Assembly: GCF_963676685.1 (NCBI RefSeq)
Contig: NC_092345.1
Span: 48,195,838 to 48,259,837, forward strand
Direction of reading: 5' to 3'
DNA: 64,000 nt
DNA from: Mytilus edulis
Lineage: Eukaryota > Mollusca > Bivalvia > Mytilida > Mytilidae
Shown here: positions 35,535-46,254 of the stretch, in pieces
Layout: every line of letters begins with the position of its first letter
How positions within the stretch are numbered: position 1 is the stretch's first letter
Made by a program: the position numbers and the translations under genes
Notes under the pieces: model-generated
What the model was told of the DNA's origin: nothing
Database searches by the model: none
What the model saw: only the letters and a program-made list of their open reading frames with translations

Positions 35535-38468
35535 TTAAACATTCATACCCCTATTCAGAGGACACACAAAAGCCACAGGTTTGCCTGAAATATTCCCATT
35601 TGCCCGTACGTATCTACAGAAAATTCTCTGGACAGGCATGTAAGCAGATGGCCCATTCGTTTCATGCATGTTGGAACTCCAAACCTCGACAGGTTCTCCA
35701 CAGTAGTGCCTAGGACGGTTTGCATCAGGTATCATCCATCGTATTTTGGCGAGCAAATGAATATTATTCTCGTCGCCGACAATCAAATTGTGAACAATGA
35801 ACTTTTCAATGATTCCTGGCGTTAGCTCTCCCTCTCCGACTTCATTTAGAATGTTTCCACCTGGTTTATTCCAGTAAGCCATAACATACGATGAACGCTT
35901 ATGTCTCGATTTTTCTGACCCAAATACCTCACCACTCAAGGAAACAACAGAACAACGCCAGCATGACGATGGAACTGACGCGTTTTGTAGCTCTGGGTAA
36001 ATTGTTCTGTACATGTCTTTCAAAACATTCTGTTCCTCATCTGACAGTACATCAACCACAGCTTTGGTGTAATGATAAGCTGATATATTTGTCCAATCTT
36101 GATTTTCAACCGGAGCACTTCTTTTACTCAAGTATATCATACGTAAAATGTCATTACTCGAATGGATTCTTTCAGTACTGTCTTGACTACGAATTACAAA
36201 ATGTTTACTTAATGTATCTTTATATAATAAAGGCAATTCAGTTGAATTGACGAATGCGTCTCTGTTGAACCTCCGCATTATCTGCAATTCTATAGACCTG
36301 TTATTGTTCGGAAGAGAACCTAGATGGCCATTATACCTCTCGAAACTGAACAGCCAAAATGAATAGACAGGACCATAATCACGAATACAGTCGGCTACAT
36401 GACAATGAAGGTGCATATTAGGTGTTACTCTTTCTTCTCCATATTCTTTTTCGAATTCAGTACAAAATTTTTGAATTAAAGATTGAAATTTTCTAATATC
36501 AGCTTCATTGATGATCTTTGTTGAAATCAATTTACTTGCCAGTACGAAATGTCGCCAGATATCAATATGCCTGGTAGGAATTACGTTGACAAGAGCAAAT
36601 ATAGAAAATATATTCGTCCAATTTTTCCACTGGTCTGCGGTAAAACCACCAAATGACGAGGCAATTTTTTTTGGAATGGCTCCAATGTTGCTGGCTGCGT
36701 CAACAGAATCAACTTTCTCCTGTATTTTCCTTAGCTTCTCAGCATTTATTATATCTAATTCTAACCATACTTTGATCATCATTTTAGCTGTACCTTGATA
36801 AAAATTGTGCATGGGATCTATGGTTGACATTCGTATTGGATCAAAATAATCGAGATCGCACAATGGAGAGTAACGTATTCCATATATACTTTCAAGTCTC
36901 TCCCTCTCGGTCTTGGTTTTTGCCGCCTGAATTTGTAACATATTCCTTCTATGTTCTTGAACGTCCCTTGCTATCCAGTTTTCTGTATCAAATCCAGAGT
37001 AGTTTCTTGCTCCAAAATCCCCCGAAAAAATCTTTGTGCATTTAGAGCAGCCCAGTTTTGCAGTATGTCCGAGGAAGCCGCAAAGTTTTCGTGTTGCTGG
37101 AATGTCACAGCCTACACACATAAGTGCAAATTTGTATGTGAGTTTGATTTCTGGACTTTCATATGAACATAGTTCGAAACCTCTCTCCCATGCAACTTTT
37201 AATTCGTCCACCAGAGGAGCTATAAAAGACTGGACTGGTGGTTCACCGCCAATATCCGGAATGATTCCCAACAAAATAACGTTTTTTAGTTTAAATCGTT
37301 CTTCTCTTGGCAAATTTAAAACAACAGCATACATTACACCAACAGAGTATCTGACATGTTCATAGGGTTGAAACCAGTCAAGGTTTAACATTATACCGTA
37401 GTTTTTTTCACTTTTAAGAAAATTGTTTTTGTCAGATAAATGAAATTCTTTCCAAATTTTCCCATCAAAGACATCTGTCATTATACCCATATCCTGTCTT
37501 CGTTCTCTCCATTTTTCACATTTACGTTGAAAATCAGGTACTCTCAATAGTTGTTCCAATGATTGCTCAATCGATTTGTAACAGTAGGTTTTAAACGGAT
37601 ACAAACATTTTGATCCGTCCGATAATTTCACAACCTTAAGAAGAAGTTCTCCGCATGGCCTTCGTCTTGCTATTTGAGTATGATTTGGAAATAATATGTT
37701 AGTACATGTCGCCGATTGCTTTTCGCCTTCAATGATTTTTACGCAGTCATCATATTTGTAGAGAGCAAAACATTTTCTACAAATGACATACTTCGAAAAG
37801 TTATCTTTTTTTAGTCCTAGGTTTTTGTAAAGTTTGTAAATAGTAGGTGGGAATAGTGTAGTAGTGCTTACAAGGAAGACGTTTTCTGCCGTTAAAAGAC
37901 AGAAAAAATCGTACAGAAATGATAGCAGGTTCGCTAAAACGGAGTCTGGTAAAACATTTATCGATTGCCAAGAACATAGAAACAAACACAACCATTGAAA
38001 AAGTAACGTAGATTTCATCATCAAATCATCAGTGGGTGAGTCGTCTTCGACTGGTTGCAATTGGTCACCTCTTTCTTCTGCAAGAGTAAAATCGCCGTCG
38101 ATGTCTGATAAACTGATACCGGACCACAATTCTTCATCCTCGTCCTCTTCGTTATCAGATTCCGTTTGGTTGTGTTCAATCCGATGTCTTTTTAATTCTG
38201 TACGTAAGTGGCGTTTTATTTCCAGTCCTAGCGGTTCATTGCTAACTGGTGATTCTAAGTCATCTGAAATAAGTGCAGATGCAGTGTCTCTAGAATCATT
38301 TTTGCTTGATTTTCCACATAGCCACTTGTTTTCCTGAAAATTTTTCAGTTTATGAGTTTCAAAATATCTCGGCACAAATGATTCTCCACAACCTGGGCAT
38401 AGTTTCCTTTTTTGTTGATTTCTGTAGCTTTGATGGGGAACAGACAGCTGTCGTTTTGTTGATGACAT
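35535..38468 (-). CDS. Tnp2/EnSpm (CACTA)-type transposase, 977 residues, apparently intact
   Basis: It is a single uninterrupted frame from ATG 38468 to TAA 35535. A 3' splice site (TTTTTTCATTATAG|GACG) sits directly before the ATG, so a spliced leader is likely. Residues 24-51 form a Cys/His finger-like cluster (CPGCGESF, H39, C51), 60-150 are acidic and low-complexity, and 230-255 hold a second cluster (CRKCF). The tnp2-type core runs from about 355 to 560: LNLDWFQPYEHVRYSVG with D364, CDIPATRK with D455, GCSKC at 473-477 and STIDPMHNFYQG with D551. The 685-735 region (HLHCHVADCIRDYGPVYSFW, then SFERYNGHLG) resembles the DUF4218 part found with plant tnp2. D364, D455 and D551 are proposed catalytic acids by analogy. 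No stop or frameshift is seen, and it could be a live transposase or a domesticated gene. Terminal inverted repeats were not found. Confidence 0.82.
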   Translation of the reverse strand: MSSTKRQLSVPHQSYRNQQKRKLCPGCGESFVPRYFETHKLKNFQENKWLCGKSSKNDSRDTASALISDDLESPVSNEPLGLEIKRHLRTELKRHRIEHNQTESDNEEDEDEELWSGISLSDIDGDFTLAEERGDQLQPVEDDSPTDDLMMKSTLLFQWLCLFLCSWQSINVLPDSVLANLLSFLYDFFCLLTAENVFLVSTTTLFPPTIYKLYKNLGLKKDNFSKYVICRKCFALYKYDDCVKIIEGEKQSATCTNILFPNHTQIARRRPCGELLLKVVKLSDGSKCLYPFKTYCYKSIEQSLEQLLRVPDFQRKCEKWRERRQDMGIMTDVFDGKIWKEFHLSDKNNFLKSEKNYGIMLNLDWFQPYEHVRYSVGVMYAVVLNLPREERFKLKNVILLGIIPDIGGEPPVQSFIAPLVDELKVAWERGFELCSYESPEIKLTYKFALMCVGCDIPATRKLCGFLGHTAKLGCSKCTKIFSGDFGARNYSGFDTENWIARDVQEHRRNMLQIQAAKTKTERERLESIYGIRYSPLCDLDYFDPIRMSTIDPMHNFYQGTAKMMIKVWLELDIINAEKLRKIQEKVDSVDAASNIGAIPKKIASSFGGFTADQWKNWTNIFSIFALVNVIPTRHIDIWRHFVLASKLISTKIINEADIRKFQSLIQKFCTEFEKEYGEERVTPNMHLHCHVADCIRDYGPVYSFWLFSFERYNGHLGSLPNNNRSIELQIMRRFNRDAFVNSTELPLLYKDTLSKHFVIRSQDSTERIHSSNDILRMIYLSKRSAPVENQDWTNISAYHYTKAVVDVLSDEEQNVLKDMYRTIYPELQNASVPSSCWRCSVVSLSGEVFGSEKSRHKRSSYVMAYWNKPGGNILNEVGEGELTPGIIEKFIVHNLIVGDENNIHLLAKIRWMIPDANRPRHYCGEPVEVWSSNMHETNGPSAYMPVQRIFCRYVRANGNISGKPVAFVCPLNRGMNV

Positions 38469-38529
38469 CGTCCTATAATGAAAAAAAAAGAAGATAAAAT
38501 ATGTAATTTAAATTAGATTCGTTGCCATT

Positions 38530-38690
38530 GACAAGTAAGTACGGACAAGTAAGTCGTGACCAAGGACAAGTAATTCGTGGCCACGGACAAATAAGTTGTG
38601 GCCACGGACAACTAAGTCTTGGCAACGGACAAGTAAGTCGTGGCCATTAATTAGAAAATCGTGGCCACGAATAAGTAATTTTCTACAGCA
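38530..38690. repeat. 21-bp tandem repeat upstream of the transposase
   Basis: GACAAGTAAGTCGTGGCCACG-type units begin at 38530 (short), 38544, 38565, 38586, 38607 and 38628, then degrade. The CGTGGCCACG core is itself a palindrome. The array starts about 60 bp upstream of the transposase ATG. CACTA-type elements commonly carry subterminal repeats bound by their own proteins, so a regulatory or transposase-binding role is possible. Confidence 0.85.
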
Positions 38691-38799
38691 TAGAATGACC
38701 CAAATAAGCTTTCATAAATATTAGAACTTGAAATTTAAAGATAATATAAATATGGTCCAAGCACACAGTTATCGGGTTGTTTTTTTGTTTTGTTTTTTT

Positions 38800-39150
38800 T
38801 TCATTGATAGTCCCTAGTGTGAACAGTGTATAACTTTTTTACACACTTTCCCAATCAGTTATTTCCTTATCTATAATGCATGACATATAAAGAAGGGGTG
38901 AAATTACATGTTAAAAAATTTGGGTGCTGAATCATTTTGTTAAGTTGTGCTTTGGTCCAGTTTAAAAAGGTAAAACAAAATAGTACGTCCGAAGCTTTCA
39001 ATCTGAATTTTAGAACCCCTTTACACATTGTTAATATTTTGAGTTAGAGCTAGTAGAAGTTTCTATAATTTTAATATTATTTGTCCAAATAGTAGTACCA
39101 TAGATGTAATATTACATCTATGGTAGTACACTACACTGTAAAATTCTTTT
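38800..39150 (-). repeat. Dispersed ~330-bp repeat, minus copy
   Basis: The reverse strand runs from GTGTAGTGTACTACCATAG, through TTAGAACTCAAAATATTA-like words and AACTGGACCAAAGCACAACT, to TACACTGTTCACACTAGGGA and CTATC. The order matches 62880-63205 on the plus strand. A 30-bp perfect palindrome (39096-39125) is present only in this copy. No coding. Confidence 0.65.
39096..39125. repeat. Perfect 30-bp palindrome
   Basis: Two 15-base arms, TACCATAGATGTAAT and ATTACATCTATGGTA, meet with no spacer. Confidence 0.95.
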
Positions 39151-39159
39151 TGAGATAGA

Positions 39160-41420
39160 GCAGGTGCGATTTCTTTTTATTTGAATTTATTGTCTGAAAG
39201 AAATGCAATAAGAAATAACTGTGTATTTGCACATGAATGTATGTTGAGTGATAGTTGGTAAAATATCTTTAAACCAATAAGTATTTACAATGAGTTGTTT
39301 TCTTTTTTTGTGGATAAATGTGTCATTTAAAATCATAAAACATCTTATATCATAATGTATGTATGTACAAAAATTGTAATTGCCGAGGAAATAACGAATT
39401 ATGTCTACATGTTATTCGAAAATATGAGACGAATGAAAGGGAAAAACAAACCAAATTCTAGTATACACACACACAGAAAACTAGTATCCGGGTGATACTT
39501 GCAGAATATGATAGTATATATGTCCTTTTAATTTTGGTATTTAGTAGATATTCAAACTTGTACCGGATACAAAATCGTTTGATACATATTGACACGAAAA
39601 TTAAACGCTGCATACATAGACAACTATTTGGTATTACGCTTATAATTATAAACTGACAAACAAAAACACAATAAATGACTGGACTTGACAGACAAAATTG
39701 TTAACCCTAACCAAAATTCCGTTTTATCATGTTAAATTACGGTCGATTAATGAACCTATGTATAATTTGTTATTTGAATATTCATGAACTACTTGTCACT
39801 GAACAAAAGAAATCCAACAAAAGCTGATTCAATAATCTCAGACAATAGATGTATTATATCTATGATCAGACTGTTAAGATATCAATACTTAATTGATTTA
39901 TATAGTTGATGTATGTTTAATATATTCTAACATACAAAGATGATTGGAAAGATAAAAAGTGTTTCTCCGCTTGTTTTCCTTCCTTATGTGAAGGACCATG
40001 GTTACGCTTTTTCAATTCATTTTGTTTATTTTGTTTTATTTTAATTTTGTAACATTTCGATAAAAAAGATTGAAAATATGTTTGAACCCTTTTTTATACA
40101 CTATTTTTACTGCCAGGGTTAAACATCTGAAAGTTTTAAAAACCTACTTTAATTTGAGTATTTTATAATAAGAGTCTAAATTATACACGATAAATATTAA
40201 AAACTAACTTTATCCACATATTCATGAGTTCAAACTGTTTTTAGAGCTAAACATTGTTGACATACATGTAGACATTTGTATTCAAAATATATTCATAACT
40301 AATATAAAAACAATAATTTGTATGAAAAGAGCTTTACTTTCCAAAAAGATTTGGTTGTTGTAGGGATATCTATTTTTATCTTTTATTGGCAATTAATACA
40401 GGCAGATTTTGAGTTTCGTCGGCAAAATAGCCAGAACATTAACCAATTAACAGCTTATTGATAAATCATTTATTCAAACACTAATTTATTTGTCATCACA
40501 GCAGGAAATCTTCTGTTAACATGCATGCACCACAATATCTTAGATGACTGACCAGAAAACCACATGTGTACTATGCATTGTTCCACATGAAGTCATCAAA
40601 ATTAGCTAGTTGCAAAATCTTCTGACTTCTGAATTTTATATGCACAAGACACCCCCCCCCCCCTTTTTATAAAGATTTTTGCAATGTAAACATTTAAAAA
40701 CAGAATATTTGTGTTTAGTATTTAATCTTTATATTTATATAATAAAATATTCAATTAAAAAAATATGAATAAGAAATGACTGATTTTGTATAAAAAAAAA
40801 TTGTACACATGAATGAAACTTAAGAAGTTATTAACATTAATGTTCTCGTACCACATGCACACTTTGAAAATGTGTTCTCTAAATAATGATGTCAAGAATT
40901 CTACACAAGTTTTAAAACATATAAAGTAGTTCACAATCCAATACAAATGTGACTTTCCCAAAACAAAACTTTTTTAATATTTCCTGTACATGCAGTTTTA
41001 CAATTGGCTATCTGTCGCCTGCAACTAAATCTAGACATTACTATCCTTCTATGGGGAACGCATGATATTTATATGAGTTCTTATTGTTTCCAAATCCATG
41101 TATTTCTATTTGCACGGCTTTTGAAAAGTAAAATATGTTTTTGAAACTAAACTCATCCTCTAGTCATGTCATCAACATTTTGATTATTTTATTTTATTTA
41201 TTTTTTTTTGGTGGGGGGGGGGGGGGGGGTATTTTCTTTTTTTTTCTTTTTTCAATGTCAGCATCCAGGATTTATTTAACTGACATTCATATCATTTATA
41301 CAATGACAGTATCCTGAGAATTTTTTTATTATCTTTTTTTCAATATCTAACTGTTAGTGTTATAATTATTTTTTGCACTTATGTTACTTTTGATTTTTTC
41401 TAAATACTTAGGATTTTCAA
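39160..41420. other. Non-coding, AT-rich; no features recognised
   Basis: No gene is seen. Poly-C (40651-40663) and poly-G (41213-41230) tracts are the only marked structures. Confidence 0.4.
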
Positions 41421-41424
41421 TTTC

Positions 41425-41600
41425 ATGAAAAGATTATTTACCATAGTCAGATTTTACAAACCTTTTTGGAATGTGGGTCGCCGATACACTTCTGCTTCTT
41501 ACTGTATTTTGGCCTTACAAATTTTGTTTTATTCGAGCGTTACTGATGAGTCTTATGTAGACCAAACATGCGTCAAACACCCTTCAAAAAATTGTATCAA
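41425..41600 (-). repeat. Dispersed repeat, minus copy of the 27.4-27.7 kb family
   Basis: The reverse strand reads GTGTTTGACGCATGTTTGGT, then CTACATAAGACTCATCAGTA, then ACGCTCG, matching 27660-27715. The preceding segment (TTACTGTATTTTGGCCTTAC on the plus strand) is part of the same repeat. The 66-codon frame is not coding. Confidence 0.45.
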
Positions 41601-41814
41601 TTTGCCTTACCATTTGCCATGGTAAGTACCTTACAGATAAAAGGCTTTTTTGGAGTTGAAAAAATATTTCAAATATCAATAACTTTATGGAATTTTATGA
41701 ACAGGAACACATTTTTATCATGACAAAAAAAATGGCAACTTAAATAAAAAAAGTTTGTTTAATTCCCCGCCACTTCATTATTGAAATGGAACATATTGTT
41801 TTACCCCTATTCGT

Positions 41815-41945
41815 CAGTATGCAGGGGTTCCCAACCAAGGACAAAGGGAGGGCATCCAACTAAAGGTCCCAATTCAAATAAATTAACCGTCCAAAACCCC
41901 AGACCCCAGCCACTCAACCCCCCCCCCCCCCCCCCACACCACTGC
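41815..41945 (+). mobile_element. Degraded family A element
   Basis: It has GGGGTTCCCAACCAAGGACA, CATCCAACTAAAGGTCCC, AATTCAAATAAATTAACCGTC and a poly-C tract, in the family A order. The termini are poorly kept. Confidence 0.5.
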
Positions 41946-42159
41946 TGGTATGTCGTTCTTTTCATCAGTTCCATTATGGGTATAAAGTTATTCCAGATAA
42001 ATTCTCCTGCGGTTTGAGTGCTAGGAAGTTGTCACTTTGCTGGCTGTTAGTATACATATATTGGATGTGTCTATGCGGTCAGGATTTTTAAATTTGATTA
42101 TGTTTCCTTTTATAGAGCATAGTTGAACTTTGTCATTTTGGGTGTACTAGTATTTACTT

Positions 42160-42330
42160 GCATAAGATTGATTGATTGTTGGTTACTTAACGTCCAGTAG
42201 CAAATATTGCATGGATATTATATATTATATGAAGCTCTTGTAATATAATACAGGTCATCCGGGATGAAGGTCAGGGAAATTTGAACTGCCACTGGAAAAT
42301 GAGGGTACATTGGATAGGGACAGAAGTTTT
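42160..42330 (-). mobile_element. SINE fragment with AATC tail
   Basis: On the minus strand it ends GACGTTAAGTAACCAACAAT followed by CAATCAATC. Upstream are CTCATTTTCCAGTGGCAGTT and CCTTCATCCCGGATGACC. The tail pattern parallels the SINE at 32065-32335. Confidence 0.5.
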
Positions 42331-42974
42331 GCCTTGCAACGGAACAACTATGGCAAATTTTCATTGGTATTTCCACTTTTGGGATATGGTTTTACTTTGT
42401 AACTTATTGGAGATTTACTTGGATAAGAGGTGCACACAGTTTCTTGATAACTTCCCTTACATTTTGAATGCTATATGCAGTTTTCTCTTTGCTGACTGTT
42501 TGTACATTTAATGATTTTGTTCATATATTGAAGGTGTGCAAGTAGGCAATTGACATACTTTTGTCACTATAAATTTAGTAATTCATTACTGTAACTCATT
42601 TTTTTTCAAATATACAATTATTATATAAAGACATCTTTTATATATAAGGTCCTATAAGATAGAGTTCTTCTACAGATTCTGAAATATACCCTTATTTATT
42701 GGTTCCAATGTCATCTATTCGTCTCTATGGTCAGTGGTGTGATTACCATGGTCACACATAAAAGTTTCATACTCATTCATCTTACTTTCTAATCACTACC
42801 AGCAGTGAGTCGTATTTATGTTGAATGAAATTAATTTACATCAATAAATTGTGCAATTTGATATCTCCTAAATTTTAGAATGAAATTAGGCGTTTGTCTT
42901 ATAACTTTAAATATCCAGGTTACATCCATAATGTGGTAACATGTGAAATAATAATTCATTGTATACATGTATTT

Positions 42975-43320
42975 GATTTTGATATTTTGGTGTTTTAACG
43001 CTTCTTTTATGCACCGTATTTAGGCTATTTCGTGGCGGCCAGTTTTTTTGGTGGAGGAAGCCGGAGTTCCAGGAGAAAACCACACATAGGCGGATTTAGG
43101 AGGGGGGGGGGGTCAGAGGGCCCCGGCCCCACTTTTTTGGAAAAAAAAATGGTTGCTTATATAGGGAATCACTGAAGCGTGACTGGAGCGGGCTCCCTCT
43201 TAGGTCAGTCAGTGGGCCCCCACTTATGAAAATATCCGCCACTGCCACAAACCTTCGATAGTAAAACAGGCAATCCTAGTCAATTAAGATTGGAGTTTAA
43301 ATACATGTAACATGTCATAC
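42975..43320 (-). mobile_element. SINE split by a family B element
   Basis: The plus strand reads TTTTGGTGTTTTAACGC...GGTGGAGGAAGCCGGAGTTC up to 43084, and resumes at about 43255 with ACCTTCGATAGTAAAACAGG, then CAATCCTAGTCAATTAAGAT. These segments are adjacent in the 32.1-kb copy, so the DNA between them was inserted later. Confidence 0.7.
43085..43254 (+). mobile_element. Family B element (GGCGGAT / ATCCGCC ends) nested in a SINE
   Basis: It starts TAGGCGGATTTAGGAGG and ends AAATATCCGCCACTG, with GGGAATCACTGAAGCGTGAC and AGTCAGTGGGCCCCCACTTA inside. Related copies lie at 3285-3430 and 60300-60440. Confidence 0.7.
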
Positions 43321-43915
43321 TATGCATTTTAGTTATATTCTGTTCATAAAGATTGGAAAGCGTTTTAAAGATGGCCTTGGTGCGAAATATATTTAGATGA
43401 ATTCGTCCTTACTTTTTTTTATTAATAGATTTCATATTAAAAATTTACTTGCATCGTATATATGCCAGTGAAACAGCGGATTCATTCTACTCCTTTGTGC
43501 GACTCACTACCTACTGATATTACTATACGTACATGGATAAAGTATACCGAAACTGTTTAAATCTATTGACTATAACTTTAAGTCCATATCTTTAACTTAA
43601 AGCATAAAAAGGGTGGCTGAACATATTGTGTTATTTATATTAAACTCAGTTCTGGACTTCTGAGACAATTGCATGCATATTTCCTAACCATGTTATATAA
43701 ATGAAAGAAGATGTGTATAAAACAGTGACGGCAGCGTACTAATACAGGCAAATCAAATTAAAAAGAAATGTCGCATTTCTCATAAGGCACATTGTATCAT
43801 CATGGATAAATGTGCATGAATATTATTTTCTCCCTATTTGCAGATGGGATTCAGCCACGACAACAGAGTAAAATATTGATTTAAAAGCTTGACTTTTGTC
43901 ACGACGTTTTAAAAC

Positions 43916-45040
43916 TTTTTATACGACCGCAATCATTTTTTGGTCGTATTTATATTGGTCGTTGTCGTCGTCCGAAGACGGATGGTTTCCGGATAATAAC
44001 TTGAGTGTAAGTAAATGGAAATCAATAAAATTTTAACATAATGGTTATAACCACTAAAGGCCGGTTGGGATTGATATTGGGGGTTTTGGTCACCTGGTCA
44101 CAGTTTAGGAACAAGGATCCGAAACGGGTCATATATAAGTATTTTTCTACATTCCAGACAATAACTTTTATGCAAGAGTATGGATCTTTCTGAAATTGTA
44201 CCCCAAGGTTCCATTCCAAAAAAAAAAGAAGTTTGGGATTGATTTTTGTGGTTACGGCCAAAACTGTCTAGGAATTAGGGACCACATATGCTGAATCAAA
44301 CCGTGTATTAAGTTTTAAGAACTTGGTCTCCGTTTTTAAATTGGTTAACATGAGGTCCAAAGGGTCCAAAATTAAACTTTATTTGGTTTCATCAAAAATT
44401 GAATTATAGAGGTTCGATCTTTGATATGTCGAATCTAACCGTGTACTTAGAATTTTAAAATTGCTCAACATTATGGTCACAGGGGTCCAAAATAAAACTG
44501 AGTTTGATTTTAACAAAAATTGAATTTTTTGGGTTCATTGATATGCTGAATCTAAACATTTAAGATTTTGGGCCTAGTTTTCAAGTGGGTCCAAATTGGG
44601 GTCCAAAATTTAACTTTGTTTGATTTCAACCTTTGTTTGATTTCAACAAAAAAATAATGTATGGAGTTCATTGGTATGCTTAATCTTACCATGTATTTAG
44701 ATCTTTGATTTTTGGGCCCTGTTATCAAATTGGTCCACATTGAGGGCAAAAGGGTCCAAAATCAAACTTTTTTTGATTTCATCAAAAATTGAATTTTTGG
44801 TATTCTTTGATATGCTGAATCAATCCATGGCCATGCATTTAGATATTGGATATTGTACCATAATATAGGTAAAGAAAAATATTTTAAGTTTGTTAGACGG
44901 ACCACATTCATTCTGTGTCGGAAACCTATGCTGTGTCAACTATTTAATCACAATCCAATTTCAGAGCTGTATCAAGCTTGAATGTTGTGGTCATACTTGC
45001 CCAAACTGTTCAGCGTTCGACCTCTACGGTCGTAGAAAGC
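43916..45040 (+). mobile_element. TACGACCGCA-ended element with ~130-bp tandem units
   Basis: The ends TTTTATACGACCGCAATC and CTACGGTCGTAGAAAGC are inverted. Inside, 'GATATGCTGAATC'-type landmarks recur at 44286, 44424, 44541, 44674 and 44810 (spacing 117-138), each followed by 'GGGTCCAAAAT.AAACTTTG.TTGATTTCA'. The terminal part (CAGAGCTGTATCAAGCTTGA) is familiar from mollusc dispersed repeats. No coding. Confidence 0.65.
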
Positions 45041-45044
45041 TGCG

Positions 45045-46250
45045 CCCTGTGGAGCATCTGGTGACTGTTATAAAGCTCCTACACCTGATGAATTTCGTCA
45101 TTATTTTGTTGCAGTTCAGTCTTCTTTCATTTTTTTAAACAAAGTACCGGTAAATTTTATCAATTCTCTTTTGATGGTGATTGAAAAAAAAATGATAAAA
45201 AGAATCTCGGCAGAAGAAATGTATATTATATTCTGAAAGTCAGATTGATGCTTGTGGTAAATTTTAAAACATTAAGTAACTGCTACTATATTGAACTCAA
45301 TCCTTGTACTTTTAAGATCGATTCAAATAAAGATCGAATCAATTTCGTTGCCAGTGTAAACGGGGTCTTAGTCTCTTGTATAGAACTTTTCATTGGCGAT
45401 CATACGACATCTCCTTTTTATATCTTATTAGTTTAATTATTATAATGAAAAATCATAATATCACGGAATAACATTGAACCCAATATAATTTCATATACTT
45501 TGCCAGATAAACGGATGTTCGTAGAGTTACATATTTCAAACTTTTGTCAAATTGATGATAAATGAAATCATAGAATAAAGAGAAGTTTTTAAAATCCTGA
45601 TACGGACTATGCTGACACTTTAGTTTATTATATGTACACTCTGTTCATTTTTATTTGTAAACAGATGGGACACGTATTTGACGAGTTTTGATTTATCGAT
45701 CCTTGTGTTATTTGTTATTTGCAGATTCGGTTAGAAATAAATTTGATAACTCTTGCGGTTGACCTAATTACGAATGTAACATACAAACATCAAAGAATCA
45801 TACCAAGTGTGGTATAACCAAGTTGGTTACAATTTCCCTTGATAAAATTGATATCCCGGGGATGCTCGCTCCCTATGTATGATTATATTTCTGGTTAAAC
45901 AGAGAAGTACTTTAAAGATATACCTCCATGCTGGGTATAACTTTTGGTAATTAAGTCCACAAACCTCATTTATAAAGGCATTGTTTTAGAAGCATTGCAT
46001 ATGACTTTAAATAATTAATACGAAAAGCCATATATACGTAAAATTTATCTTTATATTTGTGTATTTTGCAGCAATTGATTTCTGCATTTTACTTTTTTGT
46101 CACTTGTGAGACTTTTGAATAACGGTTATAATAATATATAAAGATTGAAAAATATTATCAATTCAAATCCTTTCAATTCAATGCAATTTTTTATTGCCAA
46201 ATTCAACATATATTTATGCATGTAACACAACATAACCGAAAATAGAAATA
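45045..46250. other. Non-coding; no features recognised
   Basis: No gene or repeat family is seen. The 63-codon frame at 45245-45436 has no supporting features. Confidence 0.35.
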
Positions 46251-46254
46251 AAAC

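Noticed and set aside
35891..38337. Several plus-strand open frames of 60-119 codons
   Set aside because: They are antisense shadows of the transposase coding frame.
41135..41317. 60-codon frame with a poly-Gly run
   Set aside because: The glycine run is translated from a homopolymer G tract in non-coding DNA.
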